Source of the DNA: Euryarchaeota archaeon UBA40
GTDB lineage: Archaea > Thermoplasmatota > Poseidoniia > Poseidoniales > Thalassarchaeaceae
DNA length: 31,975 nt
NCBI GenBank assembly: GCA_002506875.1
Contig: DAYJ01000050.1
Span: 1-31,975 of the forward strand
Direction of reading: 5' to 3'
Shown in pieces: positions 24,352 through 31,975 of the stretch. How positions within the stretch are numbered: the first letter of the stretch is position 1; each line of letters begins with the position of its first letter. The notes beneath the pieces were generated by a model. The model searched no databases, was not told where the DNA came from, and was given only the letters and a program-made list of their open reading frames with translations. A program made the translations under genes and the position numbers.

Positions 24352-26298
24352 TTATCCTAGACGCCCAAAATGGTCGTCCATCTCATTGATGCCCATTCTA
24401 AGTACAGTAGGTCGCCCGTGAACACAGGCCCATGGATTGTGGATTGTACTCATGTCTGCTAGGAGGCGACGCATTTCAGCGATTTCTAATCGCTGGTTTG
24501 CCTTCACTGCTCCACGACAAGATCGCATGAAAGCAATATCATCTTGCAGACGTTCAACACTGTCAAGCATCATCCCTTCAGTAGTAGAAAGGTCTGTGAG
24601 AAGGTCTCGAATAAATCCATGAAGACGCTCATCTCCTATGAGGAGTCTTGGTACACTCAAGAGACGTCGGGCCTCTTTATCGAATTCAAGACCGAGTTTT
24701 GTCAATAGTTCCCGATATCCCTCTACAATCTGTATCTGTGATGGGCTCAGTTCTAGTTCGAGAGGTGAAATGAGATTTTGTGCCTCCCAAGAAGTCATTT
24801 CGTTACGGAGGCGTTCGTAACGAATCCGCTCATGGAGTGCATGTTGATCAATGATGAAGAGTTCATCTCCACCTTGTGCTAAAATGTAGGTATCTGCAAA
24901 TTGTGCCAGAGGTTCCATCACAGGTACATTCGTCTTTTGATCACTATGTGCTGGTTCATCCATCGGAGATACAGGATCTCCATGATTTGAATGCCGGTGA
25001 AGATGTCTTTCTTCGCTTGACAATGCTGGTGCGATTGGATTTGAGTCCATGCCTGGAAGGGTTGCCTGAGGGGTGGGTGAAGTCGACACAGGCCGAGGAC
25101 GTTCGTGTTGGGATTCGGATGGAGATATTGGTTGACTGAATCTACTTTGGACGGAAGTCGCAGCAGTCATCCAAGATGGTTGAGAAGACGGAACTCGAGG
25201 CGGAACTATACGTTCTTTCAGTTCAGTACTGGTTTCAGTCATCCTTTCTACTGCTCCTAGTGGTTGATTTGGAGCGGATGGGGCGCCAGTGGGTATGTCG
25301 AGGAGTGTGTGTGCAATGGCTCGTTCCAGACGTTCTAGAACTCGCCACGAGTTCCGTAGTCGAACTTCACGTTTTGTTGGATGTACATTGACATCCACCT
25401 CTTCTGCCGGTAAATCGAGGAATAATACACACATCGGATGACGACCCACCATCAATCGAGAATGGTATCCTCTTCGAATTGATTGGAGGAAATCAGTGGC
25501 TGCGACCGATCTATCGTTGACGAATATATGGATGTCATCGGTTCGCCCTCTATCTATGGATGGAGGAGAGATCCAACCTCTCCATCTTTCATCTCCGGGT
25601 GCTTGATTGTCACCTGAAGGGGGTTTGAGTGGGATTAATCGCTCTGATATTCCGCCGAGTACATCGAAGAGTCGGTCCTCAGGTTGTTCGACAGATGGTG
25701 AGGTAAGTGTTGTTCTCCCGTCAACTTCGATACTGAAGTTAACCTCTGGATGAGCCAGAGTATAGGCTGTGACAACATCCACCACAGCTGCACTTTCTGT
25801 TGTAGGTCGCCGTTGAAAGGCCATTCTGGCAGGTACAGCTGCGAAGATTTCCTGTACCTCTATACTCGTCCCGTCTGCCATCCCAGTTGGTTGAACACTG
25901 CCGACATTACCGTTTACAACCTCAATTACTGCGCCATCTGCACCTGTTTGACGTGACCTAATGGTTAGTTTGCTAACTGAGCCGACAGCCGCAAGAGCTT
26001 CACCTCGGAAACCGAGGGTGTTGATGGATGCGAGATCATCAGAATTGCGTAGTTTACTAGTTGCGTGACGATTTATTGCAAGGGGTAACTCTTCAGGCGG
26101 GATGCCATGTCCATCGTCTTCGATGAGAATACGTTGGAATCCTCCGTTCTCTATTACGACCCGGATTCGTCTTGCTCCAGCATCAATACTGTTCTCTACT
26201 AGCTCCTTTACGACTTGAGCCGGTCTTTCGACGACTTCACCTGCAGCAATCCGTCCGATTGTGGCTTCATCAAGTTGGATAATCGGAGTTCGTTCCAT
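24352..26298 (-). CDS. mutL: DNA mismatch repair protein MutL
   Basis: 648 residues from ATG 26298. GHKL ATPase: IGRIAAGEVVERPAQVVKELVENSIDAG with catalytic E35 and N36, EDDGHGIP, TLGFRGEALAAVGSV and HPTKREVRLR. A poorly conserved linker (~340-450) leads to the C-terminal dimerisation/endonuclease domain with DQHALHERIRYE starting at D484, matching DQHA(X)2E(X)4E of nicking-competent MutL, and CVHGRPTVLRM near the end. So the protein should nick DNA itself, as in organisms without MutH. The start lies 5 bases after the mutS stop and is favoured over a start seven codons earlier that would overlap mutS. Bacterial type; few archaea carry it. Confidence 0.94.
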   Translation of the reverse strand: MERTPIIQLDEATIGRIAAGEVVERPAQVVKELVENSIDAGARRIRVVIENGGFQRILIEDDGHGIPPEELPLAINRHATSKLRNSDDLASINTLGFRGEALAAVGSVSKLTIRSRQTGADGAVIEVVNGNVGSVQPTGMADGTSIEVQEIFAAVPARMAFQRRPTTESAAVVDVVTAYTLAHPEVNFSIEVDGRTTLTSPSVEQPEDRLFDVLGGISERLIPLKPPSGDNQAPGDERWRGWISPPSIDRGRTDDIHIFVNDRSVAATDFLQSIRRGYHSRLMVGRHPMCVLFLDLPAEEVDVNVHPTKREVRLRNSWRVLERLERAIAHTLLDIPTGAPSAPNQPLGAVERMTETSTELKERIVPPRVPSSQPSWMTAATSVQSRFSQPISPSESQHERPRPVSTSPTPQATLPGMDSNPIAPALSSEERHLHRHSNHGDPVSPMDEPAHSDQKTNVPVMEPLAQFADTYILAQGGDELFIIDQHALHERIRYERLRNEMTSWEAQNLISPLELELSPSQIQIVEGYRELLTKLGLEFDKEARRLLSVPRLLIGDERLHGFIRDLLTDLSTTEGMMLDSVERLQDDIAFMRSCRGAVKANQRLEIAEMRRLLADMSTIHNPWACVHGRPTVLRMGINEMDDHFGRLG

Positions 26299-26303
26299 TT
26301 GGT

Positions 26304-28991
26304 TCACTCCTCGACCCAATCAGGTACTTCGCCTCTGTTTTCTTCCGCCTTTAGTGCATATAGGGCTTCCAATGCTTCACGAGGAGTCATGGTATCGGGT
26401 TCTAGTGTGGCAAGTCGATCAAGGAGTTCGCGTTGTCTTGAATTCATCATCGATTCAGATGGTAGTGATTTCTTTTCTTCTGATGATTCAGCCATTTGCC
26501 CCTTGGGGAGCATCCATCCAAATAGGGAGGATTGCCCCTTTGGTCGAGCGAGAGGGATACCAGATTCACCTGCCCTTGCTCCTTCAGCTTGCTGTTCTAG
26601 GAACATGAGTAGGTCTCTTGCACGTTCAATGACTGGTATCGGAAGTCCGGCTAGAGCGGCAACTTGTACTCCGTAGGAATCGTCGCAAGGACCTTCGGCG
26701 ATAGTGTGGAGGAATCGGATACTATTCTCGATTTCAGCGACTTGGACATGGATGTTCACTAATCCATCAACCTCCTCCTCTAGTCCTACGAGTTGGTGAT
26801 AATGTGTTGCGAAGAGAGAACGGCAGGCTGTTCGTCGAGCAAGATCTTCAGTAACCGACCAAGCGATGGCTAGCCCATCGAAAGTGGACGTGCCACGCCC
26901 GATTTCATCTAGAAGTACTAGGCTCTTCGGAGTCGCTCTACGTAGTATGTGTGCTACCTCAATCATCTCTACCATGAAAGTAGAACGTCCTCTACGAAGA
27001 TCGTCATGTGCACCAACACGTGTAAAGACACGATCCACAATCCCTAGTTTCGCTTTGGTAGCCGGTACGAAGGACCCTGCTTGTGCAAGGATCATGATTA
27101 GAGCAGTTTGTCGAAGATAGGTCGACTTGCCACCCATATTCGGCCCTGTGAGGAGTAGGAACCGTCGATTGTCACTGAATGATATGTCATTGGGGACAAA
27201 ACCGTCCATAGATTCGAGAACAGGATGTCGTCCTGCAGTAATATCGATCCGTTCGTCATCCAACATTTCTGGGCGAACCCAGGATCGCTCACGAGCATGC
27301 GATGCTAAACTGCTCAACACATCGATTGCAGCAATTCTCCGTGCAATGTCTGCAAGTTCCGCACTCCGTGCCTTAATCTTGTCACGAAGTTGTAGGAACA
27401 TTCGATACTCTAGTTCGTTACCTCTTGAACCAGCATTCAGAATCTGGTCCTCCCATTCAGCGAGGTTGTCAGTTGTGTAGCGTTCTGCATTTGTTAGAGT
27501 CTGCCGTCGCCTGTAGTGCTCCGGCACTTTGTCAATGTGAGTCTTGGTGATTTCGATGTAGTAACCGAATTGACGGTTATATCGTACTTTCAATGAAGGA
27601 ATTTCTAATCGTTCTCGTTCCTCCTGCTCAAAACGTTCCAGCCAAGCTTTCCCCTCACCTGATTGAGCACGCAATTGGTCTAATGTATCGTCCACACCGT
27701 TCTGGAACATGCCCCCATCACGTATTGTCGCTGGTGGTTCGTTCACAATTTTTGCTTCCAACATCTCACGCATACTATCGAGAGAGACCAGAGGTGCACC
27801 GAGGTGAGGCAGAAGGTCATCCGTTGAAGCCGATGTCAATGTGGTCAAGTTAGGCATACGTGCCAGAGCATCAGTGATGGCTATTAGGTCTCGAGCATTT
27901 GCCCGATCGTATGCTAATCTCTGAGATAATCGCTCAAGGTCACGCATGGATTTGAGACACTCGCGAATACTGCTCAGGCGTCTTGGTGCTTTGATTAGTG
28001 CTGCAATCGCTGCGTGACGTGAACCAATGGCCTCTCGGTCCAACAATGGTCGTAGTATCCATTCCTTGAGCATACGCCGCCCCATCCACGTTCGAGTCCT
28101 ATCGATAGCGTGAATGAGTGATCCATTACGTTCACCAATGAGCGTCTGTGTGAGTTCGAGATTCCTTAGCGTGGTCTGATCGAGAGCCATATGTGATGCC
28201 TCTTCCTCAATTGTGATTTCACGTAATGGAACTGCATCTATGAGGTGCAGTGACCGAACGTAGGAAGCACCAAGTCCACATGCTTCTAGGCCAATGGGCA
28301 TGGAATCAAGATCGATTGAACCTAAATCGTTCATCTCAAGATGCTGGCGAACCGCCTCGATACTCTTCTTACTGGTCGATTCGAATGTCGAGATTGATAC
28401 TCCTTCTACTTCAGAAATCACGGTTCGGAGTTCTTCCACTTTGGCATCCCGCTGTGTGCAGACCAATTCAGATGGTCCCCATCGGAGTAATTCATCTCGT
28501 AAACGTTCGAATCCAGCGGGTGCACTGAATTGCTGCACCCAAGCTCGTCCTATGGAGGTGTCAAGAATGGCAAGGCCGATTCCATCCGTTTTCAACGAGA
28601 TTGCCGCAAGTAATGCCGACCCATCCTCGCCAATTAGCGAATCTTCGTAAAGCGATCCTGGTGTGTATACTCGAGTCACTACACGACGCAGAATTTTCTC
28701 ACCAGGGAGGGGTTCAGGAGCCTGTTCACAGAGCGTGACCTTGTGTCCTGCTTTGACCATTTTCCGGAGATAATCTTCGACACTATGCCAGGGGATGCCT
28801 GCCATCGGAACAGGGTTTTCTGAATTTTTGTCTCTGCTAGTGAGTGTGATGCCGAGTGTCTCGGCTCCGATGACTGCGTCCTCGTAGAACATCTCATAGA
28901 AGTCTCCCATTCGGAAGAAGAGGACCGTATCGGGGTGCTGTTCCTTGATTTCCCGATATTGATCCAACATTCCAGGGCCCTTGGACGCCAT
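26304..28991 (-). CDS. mutS: DNA mismatch repair protein MutS
   Basis: Mismatch recognition ATPase, 895 residues. The N-terminal mismatch-binding domain starts MLDQYREIKEQHPDTVLFFRMGDFYEMF with the Phe-x-Glu wedge at F31 and E33, which defines true MutS1. Connector, lever and clamp regions follow, the latter with VRYNRQFGYYIEITKTH. The ATPase has Walker A GPNMGGKST (Lys ~622), VLLDEIGRGTSTFDGLAIAW and the FATHYHQL switch. A C-terminal tail with LDRLATLEPDTMTPREALEALYALK provides the tetramerisation-type helix pair found in bacterial MutS. ATG 28991 is preceded by GGGGAGTGA. Operon with mutL. Confidence 0.95.
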   Translation of the reverse strand: MASKGPGMLDQYREIKEQHPDTVLFFRMGDFYEMFYEDAVIGAETLGITLTSRDKNSENPVPMAGIPWHSVEDYLRKMVKAGHKVTLCEQAPEPLPGEKILRRVVTRVYTPGSLYEDSLIGEDGSALLAAISLKTDGIGLAILDTSIGRAWVQQFSAPAGFERLRDELLRWGPSELVCTQRDAKVEELRTVISEVEGVSISTFESTSKKSIEAVRQHLEMNDLGSIDLDSMPIGLEACGLGASYVRSLHLIDAVPLREITIEEEASHMALDQTTLRNLELTQTLIGERNGSLIHAIDRTRTWMGRRMLKEWILRPLLDREAIGSRHAAIAALIKAPRRLSSIRECLKSMRDLERLSQRLAYDRANARDLIAITDALARMPNLTTLTSASTDDLLPHLGAPLVSLDSMREMLEAKIVNEPPATIRDGGMFQNGVDDTLDQLRAQSGEGKAWLERFEQEERERLEIPSLKVRYNRQFGYYIEITKTHIDKVPEHYRRRQTLTNAERYTTDNLAEWEDQILNAGSRGNELEYRMFLQLRDKIKARSAELADIARRIAAIDVLSSLASHARERSWVRPEMLDDERIDITAGRHPVLESMDGFVPNDISFSDNRRFLLLTGPNMGGKSTYLRQTALIMILAQAGSFVPATKAKLGIVDRVFTRVGAHDDLRRGRSTFMVEMIEVAHILRRATPKSLVLLDEIGRGTSTFDGLAIAWSVTEDLARRTACRSLFATHYHQLVGLEEEVDGLVNIHVQVAEIENSIRFLHTIAEGPCDDSYGVQVAALAGLPIPVIERARDLLMFLEQQAEGARAGESGIPLARPKGQSSLFGWMLPKGQMAESSEEKKSLPSESMMNSRQRELLDRLATLEPDTMTPREALEALYALKAEENRGEVPDWVEE

Positions 28992-29015
28992 TCATTCACT
29001 CCCCTACCGCAGAGC

Positions 29016-29035
29016 GGCTCAAGGAGAACTGAGCC
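29016..29035 (-). terminator. Hairpin between a membrane-protein gene and mutS
   Basis: GGCTCA, 8-base loop, TGAGCC lies in the 77-base gap between the stop at 29069 and the mutS ATG at 28991. It may end the upstream transcript or be an operator of mutS; a weak TATA (GTTTATC, 29043-29049) just upstream would place the mutS transcription start near 29019, inside the element. No T-run follows. Confidence 0.3.
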
Positions 29036-29068
29036 TACGCATGATAAACAACGCGATGAGTTTTGGAA

Positions 29069-30241
29069 TCACCAAGCATCAAAGCCCATCACGTAGAAGT
29101 TCCTTCCAAGAATCATGATGGTTCCCAGAACAATCGTCAGGAAGACGGAATCAAAGAGAAGCCCCGGTCGTGCTAGAGGGTCAGTGTAGTCGTCTGTATC
29201 AAGAGTCAAGGCGGATGAATCATCATAGACGATTCGAAGTAGCCCAGAGTCGGAGGATACCATTCTAGGGTTTTCTCCCGTTGGTGAATTGATCCGCATT
29301 GAGTCGACCCCATTCGTCATGTCATAGGTTGAAATCGACTGTTCTTCATGGAGAATCCACAAGCGACAGTCGGAATCCAACGCCGCCGCGATGCCCCCTT
29401 CTAGGCCTGAGATGGAACGCACAACACCTGTGTCGGAGATTACTACAGCCGAATCCGACGATACGGCGTAGCCAAGAACATCATCATGTTCTGAGATTAT
29501 CAGAGTATGATAAGGGTGGCCGCCTCCATGTTGAATCAGTGTCACATCTGGCTGAGATCCCAAGGATGCGGATGCCATAAGGAGGACTTCTCCACTTGAG
29601 GTGGATGATATTGGGTTGCTGAATGCACTACTAGTCGCCCGAACCAGAGCTATTGTCCCGGTCGAATCTACTTCGATACCCGCGAGGTCGATATCATCAC
29701 TTGGGAGAGTCGATGCGAGACTGAGTGAGTTAGGGGTGCGATCAAGGTCGAAAGTTCGGAGTTGAATCTCTGAATCTCGCTCGATAATTACCCATCCGCT
29801 TCGGTTATCCACTGCTACAGCATCGATGACATTGTCTGTCGATTCAAGTACGTCAAGCTCGGTTACTGTTTCACCCATGAGGTGGGCGAGCATACCCTCG
29901 TCACCACCGATGAACCACCCTGTGGGGCTGGATGATATTGAGTTCGGTGAACTTTCCAACGGGACTGGAGAGGGGGCATCGCCTTCGAAGGTATGGAGTG
30001 TCTTTACTCCATTATCACTGACAATCGCCGCACCCACAGATTCTGAATATGCGATGTCAATGACTTCGACATCATCGGGAAAAAGGTCAATCGCAGCTTC
30101 GGTTGGCATACCATTCGCAGATTGAATTACTCCTGCTCCGATTAGTAGGATGCCGATGAATGCGGCGATAGGTATCCACTGGATAGTGTCGGCCTCCGCA
30201 GAGGTTGGAGTTCGATCGATGCCGCCTGCCACGGGCCACAA
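29069..30241 (-). CDS. Membrane-anchored protein with extracellular propeller-like region
   Basis: No family recognised. About 390 residues: a short N-terminus, a membrane segment (IPIAAFIGILLIGAGVIQSA, ~24-43), a ~300-residue exposed part made of repeated four-strand-like units (IAYSESVGAAIVSDNG, VDNRSGWVIIERDSEIQL, ALDSDCRLWILHEEQSI) as in beta-propellers, and a second membrane segment near the C-terminus (SVFLTIVLGTIMILG) leaving FYVMGFDAW at the end. The start is uncertain: TTG 30241 opens the frame and GTG 30232 is an alternative. It is not clearly part of the mutSL operon because a hairpin lies between. A sensor or surface-binding role is possible but unsupported. Confidence 0.65.
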   Translation of the reverse strand: MWPVAGGIDRTPTSAEADTIQWIPIAAFIGILLIGAGVIQSANGMPTEAAIDLFPDDVEVIDIAYSESVGAAIVSDNGVKTLHTFEGDAPSPVPLESSPNSISSSPTGWFIGGDEGMLAHLMGETVTELDVLESTDNVIDAVAVDNRSGWVIIERDSEIQLRTFDLDRTPNSLSLASTLPSDDIDLAGIEVDSTGTIALVRATSSAFSNPISSTSSGEVLLMASASLGSQPDVTLIQHGGGHPYHTLIISEHDDVLGYAVSSDSAVVISDTGVVRSISGLEGGIAAALDSDCRLWILHEEQSISTYDMTNGVDSMRINSPTGENPRMVSSDSGLLRIVYDDSSALTLDTDDYTDPLARPGLLFDSVFLTIVLGTIMILGRNFYVMGFDAW

Positions 30242-30330
30242 CCGGGACGAACGGTCCTTGAAGCATAGCCTTCACAGTAATGCAGAGGCTTGGTTTCTCC
30301 ACCTAGAGTAGTATGTTTCACGGAGTTGGG

Positions 30331-30338
30331 ATTATATA
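30331..30338 (+). promoter_or_regulatory. TATA box of the L10e gene
   Basis: ATTATATA is centred ~39 bases before ATG 30374. The predicted start near 30361 leaves a ~13-base leader that begins with the GGGAGGA ribosome binding site (30362-30368), a short but not leaderless mRNA. Confidence 0.55.
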
Positions 30339-30373
30339 CGCTGTGCAGGTCGCCCGAACCCGGGAGGAATAGC

Positions 30374-30913
30374 ATGGCACGCAAACCGGCAAAGATGTAC
30401 CGCCGTCTTAGTGGACAGGCTTTCACTCGCCGCAAGTACACCGGTGGTGTGCCAAACAACCGTATTCTCCGCTTCCATATGGGTAACAGGCCTCGTGCAG
30501 AGGCTGGAGATTTCCCTGTCATTCTACATCTTACTGCAGACAATTCGTGTCAGATTAGGCATACCGCCCTTGAAGCCGGTCGCATGATTTCTAATTCTAC
30601 GATTCGCACAAATGCGGGCGAGGATGGGTACGCTCTCCGCGTCCACACTTATCCTCATCACATTTTACGTGAGAATAAGCAGGCAACAGGCGCGGGTGCA
30701 GACCGTGTATCTCAGGGAATGCGTCAGTCCTTCGGTAAGAACGTAGGTACAGCTGCTCGTGTCAAGCGTGATCAATGTGTCATCTCCATCCAGACTGATC
30801 CTGAAAATTACCTGGCAGCCCGTGATGCTCTCAGAAAGGCTGGCATGAAACTCCCGACTCCTACTACAATCCGTCTCAAGCAGGGAGCGGAACATCTCAA
30901 GGGATTGGTTTGA
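30374..30913 (+). CDS. rpl10e: Ribosomal protein L10e (uL16)
   Basis: Large-subunit protein of the archaeal/eukaryotic type (equivalent of bacterial L16), near the peptidyl-tRNA site. 179 residues, normal length. MARKPAKMYRRLSGQAFTRRKY begins the family signature; GNRPRAEAGDFPVILHL, ADRVSQGMRQSFGKNVGTAARV and the C-terminal LRKAGMKLPTPTTIRL follow. ATG 30374 is supported by GGGAGGA six bases upstream. First of a + strand group with hpt and dph2. Confidence 0.95.
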   Translation: MARKPAKMYRRLSGQAFTRRKYTGGVPNNRILRFHMGNRPRAEAGDFPVILHLTADNSCQIRHTALEAGRMISNSTIRTNAGEDGYALRVHTYPHHILRENKQATGAGADRVSQGMRQSFGKNVGTAARVKRDQCVISIQTDPENYLAARDALRKAGMKLPTPTTIRLKQGAEHLKGLV

Positions 30914-30915
30914 AC

Positions 30916-30930
30916 GGTCTCTTCAAGACC
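30916..30930 (+). terminator. Short hairpin after L10e
   Basis: GGTCT, loop CTTCA, AGACC: a 5-bp stem starting two bases after the L10e stop and ending 21 bases before hpt. It may be a transcript end or a processing site; archaeal termination does not need it, so the call is weak. Confidence 0.2.
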
Positions 30931-30933
30931 CTT

Positions 30934-30948
30934 AGGCCTCTGTGAGGG
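30934..30948 (+). repeat. Leader element shared with dph2, copy 1
   Basis: AGGCCTCTGTGAGGG directly upstream of the hpt ATG. It recurs with one base deleted as AGGCCCTGTGAGGG (31569-31582) before dph2. The GAGGG part can serve as ribosome binding site here. Confidence 0.4.
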
Positions 30949-30951
30949 TTA

Positions 30952-31536
30952 ATGTTCTCTGAATCGCAGGCGCTACAGTTGCTCCAAGACAGCGTTGTCT
31001 CAGCCCCAGTTGTATGGAAGGGGGACTATCCATACTTCATTCACCCTCTCACTGACGGAGTTCCACGCCAAACAAGCGAACTCTTGTGTGCCACTCGTGA
31101 TCTTCTTCTCCATCGGGTGGATTGGGAAAATGTTGATCTTATTCTTTCAGTTGAGGCAATGGGTCTCCCTCTTGCTTCAGTTCTTTCAGTTTCTACAGGA
31201 ATCCCCACAGTAGTAGCGCGCAAGAGATCTTACGGTCTCGAGGGAGAGCGAATCATTGATCAGTCAACGGGTTACTCTAAGGGTGAGATATGGATTAATG
31301 ATGTATCCCCCGGTGAAAGGGTCCTCGTTGTGGATGATGTGATTTCGACAGGTGGGACGATGGAGCCAGTCCTTAGTGCGTTGATAGATATGGGTGTGGA
31401 ATTAGCGGGAGTTTGGACGATATTCGAAAAAGATCAGGGAATGCAGAATCTGATCGATAAGCATGCGTGGCCCTTGAGTAGTCTTGTCCGAATCGAGATG
31501 GTAGATGGCGTTGTGAATGTCCTTCCATCCATATAA
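30952..31536 (+). CDS. hpt: Archaeal hypoxanthine/guanine phosphoribosyltransferase
   Basis: Purine salvage: base plus PRPP gives IMP or GMP. 194 residues. APVVWKGDYPYFIHPLTDGVP, ILSVEAMGLPLASVLS, VVARKRSYGLEGE and STGYSKGEIWINDV are the signature blocks of the archaeal Hpt family, which looks like adenine phosphoribosyltransferase rather than the bacterial HGPRT. The PRPP loop VLVVDDVISTGGT spans ~124-136. ATG 30952 follows the GAGGG site in AGGCCTCTGTGAGGG. Adenine specificity cannot be ruled out from sequence. Confidence 0.88.
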   Translation: MFSESQALQLLQDSVVSAPVVWKGDYPYFIHPLTDGVPRQTSELLCATRDLLLHRVDWENVDLILSVEAMGLPLASVLSVSTGIPTVVARKRSYGLEGERIIDQSTGYSKGEIWINDVSPGERVLVVDDVISTGGTMEPVLSALIDMGVELAGVWTIFEKDQGMQNLIDKHAWPLSSLVRIEMVDGVVNVLPSI

Positions 31537-31568
31537 TTGGCTTTAATCTAGTGCAACTGCTCAAATAC

Positions 31569-31582
31569 AGGCCCTGTGAGGG
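31569..31582 (+). repeat. Leader element shared with hpt, copy 2
   Basis: AGGCCCTGTGAGGG, 11 bases before the dph2 ATG. GCCCT-GTG-AGGGC (31571-31583) can fold into a 5-bp hairpin, which the hpt copy only partly keeps. Confidence 0.4.
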
Positions 31583-31592
31583 CAGTTTAACC

Positions 31593-31975
31593 ATGGACCT
31601 TGATGCCCACGAATTCAAACTCGATGATTTGGTCGAGAGAATCAAGGCGAATGATACACGTTTGGTTGCGCTTCAGGTGCCTGAAGGTCTCAAAATGCAG
31701 GCATTTGAGATGATGGATACAATCGAGTCAGAGACTTCTGCAAGAGTAGTACTTTCTGCTGACCCCTGTTATGGAGCATGTGATTTAGTGCATGACAAGA
31801 TGCAGAATATTGGAGTCGAGTTAGTTGCTCATATGGGTCATTCTCAAATGAACATAGATTCAGGTATGGATACTGAATTCATCCCTGTGACATACAATCG
31901 CAGTCCAGAAATCGCTCCGGTTATACCTATCTTGAATGTTCACAGAGATATTGCAATTCAGCGAGTCAATAATGC
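31593..31975 (+). CDS. dph2: Diphthamide synthase subunit Dph2 (5' part)
   Basis: First step of diphthamide synthesis: a radical SAM-type enzyme transfers a 3-amino-3-carboxypropyl group to a histidine of elongation factor 2. The frame opens at ATG 31593 and runs off the right edge after 127 codons. LVALQVPEGLKMQAFEMMD and VVLSADPCYGACDLVHDK are typical; C59 in DPCYGACD takes the place of the first Fe-S cysteine of archaeal Dph2. HMGHSQMNID follows as in the family. The other two cluster cysteines would lie beyond the window. Separated from hpt by 56 bases, probably same direction and possibly same transcript. Confidence 0.9.
   Translation, partial: MDLDAHEFKLDDLVERIKANDTRLVALQVPEGLKMQAFEMMDTIESETSARVVLSADPCYGACDLVHDKMQNIGVELVAHMGHSQMNIDSGMDTEFIPVTYNRSPEIAPVIPILNVHRDIAIQRVNN

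Noticed and set aside
26215..26676. 153-codon + strand frame across the mutL-mutS junction
   Set aside because: Shadow of two conserved genes; Ser-rich with no recognisable features.
30087..30543. Open frames on the - strand across the start of the L10e gene
   Set aside because: They overlap the conserved ribosomal protein gene and its promoter and show no family features.
1..31975. CRISPR arrays, insertion sequences, integrases, attachment sites, replication origin
   Set aside because: No regularly spaced repeats, transposase-like proteins, tRNA-end duplications or clustered origin boxes were seen on reading both strands; subtle cases could be missed without computation.

Overview
The window reads as a chromosomal segment of a marine planktonic euryarchaeon, most likely Marine Group II (Candidatus Poseidoniales) or a close relative. 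The core machinery is archaeal: ribosomal protein L10e, archaeal-type hypoxanthine/guanine phosphoribosyltransferase, Dph2, an archaeal pilin N-terminus and TATA-box promoters, several placed for leaderless transcripts. It is mixed with bacterial-type genes: DNA gyrase gyrB-gyrA, mutS-mutL and a PlsC-superfamily acyltransferase. There are also large secreted, C-terminally anchored surface proteins. That mixture is what is known of this group, but the assignment is inference because no rRNA lies in the window.

Layout. (1) 1-68 is the tail of an unidentified + strand gene that abuts a - strand operon read as glutaminyl-peptide cyclotransferase-like protein (3280), membrane protein with a carboxypeptidase-regulatory-like domain (2283), and thymidylate kinase with a long extra C-terminal region (1421). 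(2) Divergent from that operon, and apparently sharing one near-palindromic TATA box with it, are a 1380-residue HExxH/PKD surface protein and a second small membrane-anchored surface protein (3332-8384). (3) aroD (type I 3-dehydroquinase, - strand) meets them tail to tail. (4) gyrB-gyrA (9388-14074) lie behind an AT-rich promoter and a perfect 11-bp hairpin leader. (5) A tRNA-Ser(GCT) with encoded CCA touches the stop codon of a 1082-residue - strand surface protein (14205-17453). (6) A + strand cassette (17591-21399) encodes a pilin-like protein with a lamin-tail domain, one intact KaiC/RAD55-like ATPase, two degenerate paralogues of it, and a class III signal-peptide pilin, followed by aroA. 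(7) A - strand block holds an Sct1/Gpt2-like glycerolipid acyltransferase, mutL, mutS and a twice-anchored membrane protein. (8) Divergent from that block are L10e, hpt and the start of dph2, running off the window.

How the parts fit. aroD and aroA are two shikimate-pathway enzymes, not adjacent to each other. gyrBA and mutSL are DNA topology and repair modules probably acquired from bacteria. The surface proteins, the peptide cyclase and the pilin cassette together suggest a heavy investment in the cell surface. The least explained locus is the pilin/RecA-like cassette, which lacks any secretion ATPase or platform protein in this window.

The window is densely coded. No gene-free stretch exceeds about 200 bases; the largest are 9195-9387, 17454-17590 and 30242-30373, all divergent promoter regions. 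I see no insertion sequence, CRISPR array, integrase or prophage gene.
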